A stretch of DNA of 6,284 nt from Fimbriiglobus sp. Lineage in GTDB: Bacteria; Planctomycetota; Planctomycetia; Gemmatales; Gemmataceae. Made by a program: the position numbers and the translations under genes. The DNA lies in the NCBI GenBank assembly GCA_025352585.1, contig JANXTD010000920.1:1-6284 (forward strand), given 5' to 3'. Shown here one piece after another: positions 5,234-6,284 of this stretch. How positions within the stretch are numbered: the first letter of the stretch is position 1; each line of letters starts with the position of its first letter. The notes under the pieces are model-generated. The model did not search any database. It saw nothing but the letters and a program-made list of their open reading frames with translations, and was not told where the DNA came from.

Positions 5234-6284
5234 ATGAGCAACCTCCCCACGAACCTGCCCGCTGTCCCGAAGCCGCCCGCGGCCGTGAAGCCGCTCGACC
5301 TCGCCATCGTCGGCATGGGCTGCCTCTTCCCCAAGGCCGACAACCTCGGCGGCTACTGGGCCAACATCAAGCACGCCATCGACGGCATCACCGAAGTCCC
5401 GGCGAGCCACTGGAACCCCGACGACTACTTCGACGCCAACCCCAAAGCCCCGGACATGACCTACGCCCGCCGCGGCGGGTTCCTCTCCCCGGTCGATTTC
5501 AACGCGCTCGAGTTCGGCATCAACCCGCGCGACCTCGAGGCGACCGACACGACGCAACTGCTCGGCCTCTACGCCGCGAAGCAAGCCCTGGCCGACGCCG
5601 GCGTCGAGTTCACCCCCGGCAAGCCCAAGAGCGTCGAGCGCGGCAAGGTCTCGGTGCTGATCGGCGTGACGGGGACGCTGGAACTCGTCATCCCGCTGGG
5701 GGCACGGCTGGGCCACCCCAAGTGGCGCAAGGCGATGCGCGACGCCGGAATCCCCGAGGACCAGGTCGCCGACGCCGTGACCCGCATCAGCGACAGCTAC
5801 GTGCCGTGGCAGGAGAACAGCTTCCCCGGCCTGCTCGGCAACGTCGTGGCGGGGCGGATTGCCAATCGGTTGGATCTGCACGGGACGAACTGCGTCGTCG
5901 ATGCCGCGTGCGCCAGCTCGTTGAGTGCCGTCCACCTCGCCGCGATGGAATTGGCCACGGGCAAGGCCGATGTCGTCGTCACCGGGGGGGTCGACACGTT
6001 CAACGACATCTTCATGTTCATGTGCTTCAGCAAAACGCCGGCGCTTTCAAAATCGGGCGAGTCACGGCCGTTCGACTCCAACGGCGACGGCACCGCCTTG
6101 GGCGAAGGCCTCGGCATGGTCGTGCTCAAACGCCTCGCCGATGCGGAAGCCTCCGGGGACACCATTTACGCCGTGCTCAAAGGCATCGGCACCAGCAGCG
6201 ACGGCAAAGGGAACGCGATCTACGCGCCGTCGGCGGAGGGGCAGAAACGTTGTTTGAACGATGCCTACGCTCGTGCCGGCGTGA
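5234..6284 (+). CDS. pfaA: PfaA-like multidomain synthase, N-terminal ketosynthase domain (3'-truncated)
   Basis: The first 350 codons of an open frame that leaves the window; the TGA at 6282-6284 is out of frame. This is the beta-ketoacyl synthase (KS) domain, which condenses an acyl chain with an ACP-bound malonyl unit. After a Pro-rich lead the KS begins at LDLAIVGMGCLFP (21-33). It continues with ITEVPASHWNPDDYF, the PfaA-type EATDTTQLLGL in place of the usual DPQQR-type motif, and the WQENSFPGLLGNVVAGRIAN segment. The nucleophile is Cys226 in DAACASSL (223-230). VVTGGVDTFND, MCFSKTPALS, RPFD and GIGTSSDGKGNAIYAPSAEG follow as in PfaA KS domains. The two active-site His residues lie beyond the edge, as would the AT, tandem ACP and KR domains expected of PfaA. 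No clear Shine-Dalgarno precedes the ATG. A PKS of the same clade with another domain order is possible. Confidence 0.9.
   Translation, partial: MSNLPTNLPAVPKPPAAVKPLDLAIVGMGCLFPKADNLGGYWANIKHAIDGITEVPASHWNPDDYFDANPKAPDMTYARRGGFLSPVDFNALEFGINPRDLEATDTTQLLGLYAAKQALADAGVEFTPGKPKSVERGKVSVLIGVTGTLELVIPLGARLGHPKWRKAMRDAGIPEDQVADAVTRISDSYVPWQENSFPGLLGNVVAGRIANRLDLHGTNCVVDAACASSLSAVHLAAMELATGKADVVVTGGVDTFNDIFMFMCFSKTPALSKSGESRPFDSNGDGTALGEGLGMVVLKRLADAEASGDTIYAVLKGIGTSSDGKGNAIYAPSAEGQKRCLNDAYARAGV

Noticed and set aside
5204..5935. A 243-codon minus-strand open frame opposite the PfaA-like KS
   Set aside because: The + strand KS motifs (including DAACASSL) are unambiguous here, and the antisense product has no recognisable features.
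1..6284. CRISPR arrays, tRNA or rRNA genes, transposases and attachment sites
   Set aside because: I looked for regularly spaced repeats, conserved RNA segments and transposase or integrase motifs on both strands and saw none.

Overview
The window looks like chromosomal DNA from a high-GC planctomycete, most likely of the Gemmata/Gemmataceae type. This is an inference from three things: the GC content (about 77% in a 60-base stretch counted by hand inside pfaD), a lipoprotein built of repeated 'SPDGKRLA' WD40-type blades, and a Pfa-type secondary lipid synthase locus beginning with pfaD. All supported genes are on the + strand.

Layout. (1) Bases 1-261 are the C-terminal end of an ATP sulfurylase (sulfate adenylyltransferase) whose start lies outside the window. 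(2) After a 149-nt gap with a good Shine-Dalgarno sequence at its end, 411-2372 encodes a 653-aa putative lipoprotein: a lipobox, a Pro/Ala-rich tether of about 110 residues, then a WD40-like beta-propeller. (3) Bases 2388-3274 form a compact two-gene unit of toxin-antitoxin shape. A possible promoter precedes a 124-aa unrecognised protein, whose stop codon overlaps (ATGA) the start of a 157-aa MqsA/YgiT-like protein with a CxxC...CxxC zinc site and a C-terminal HTH domain. The first gene and the front of the second are clearly lower in GC than their surroundings, which suggests an acquired cassette. (4) A 254-nt noncoding spacer (3275-3528) holds two perfect inverted repeats (9-bp and 11-bp stems) and a short AT-rich patch. 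(5) Bases 3529-5178 encode PfaD, the trans-acting FMN enoyl reductase of polyunsaturated fatty acid / secondary lipid synthases. (6) 55 nt later the N-terminal ketosynthase domain of a PfaA-like megasynthase begins at 5234 and runs off the right edge.

How the genes work together. PfaD and the PfaA-like megasynthase should act in one pathway: the ketosynthase extends ACP-bound chains and PfaD reduces the enoyl intermediates. The pfaD-first order resembles the terrestrial myxobacterial pfa clusters rather than the marine pfaABCD order. The two small genes probably form an autoregulated module, and the first is the best candidate here for something undescribed: a possible very divergent MqsR-like toxin or a new partner of an MqsA-type antitoxin. 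The ATP sulfurylase and the WD40 lipoprotein show no evident functional link to the lipid locus.
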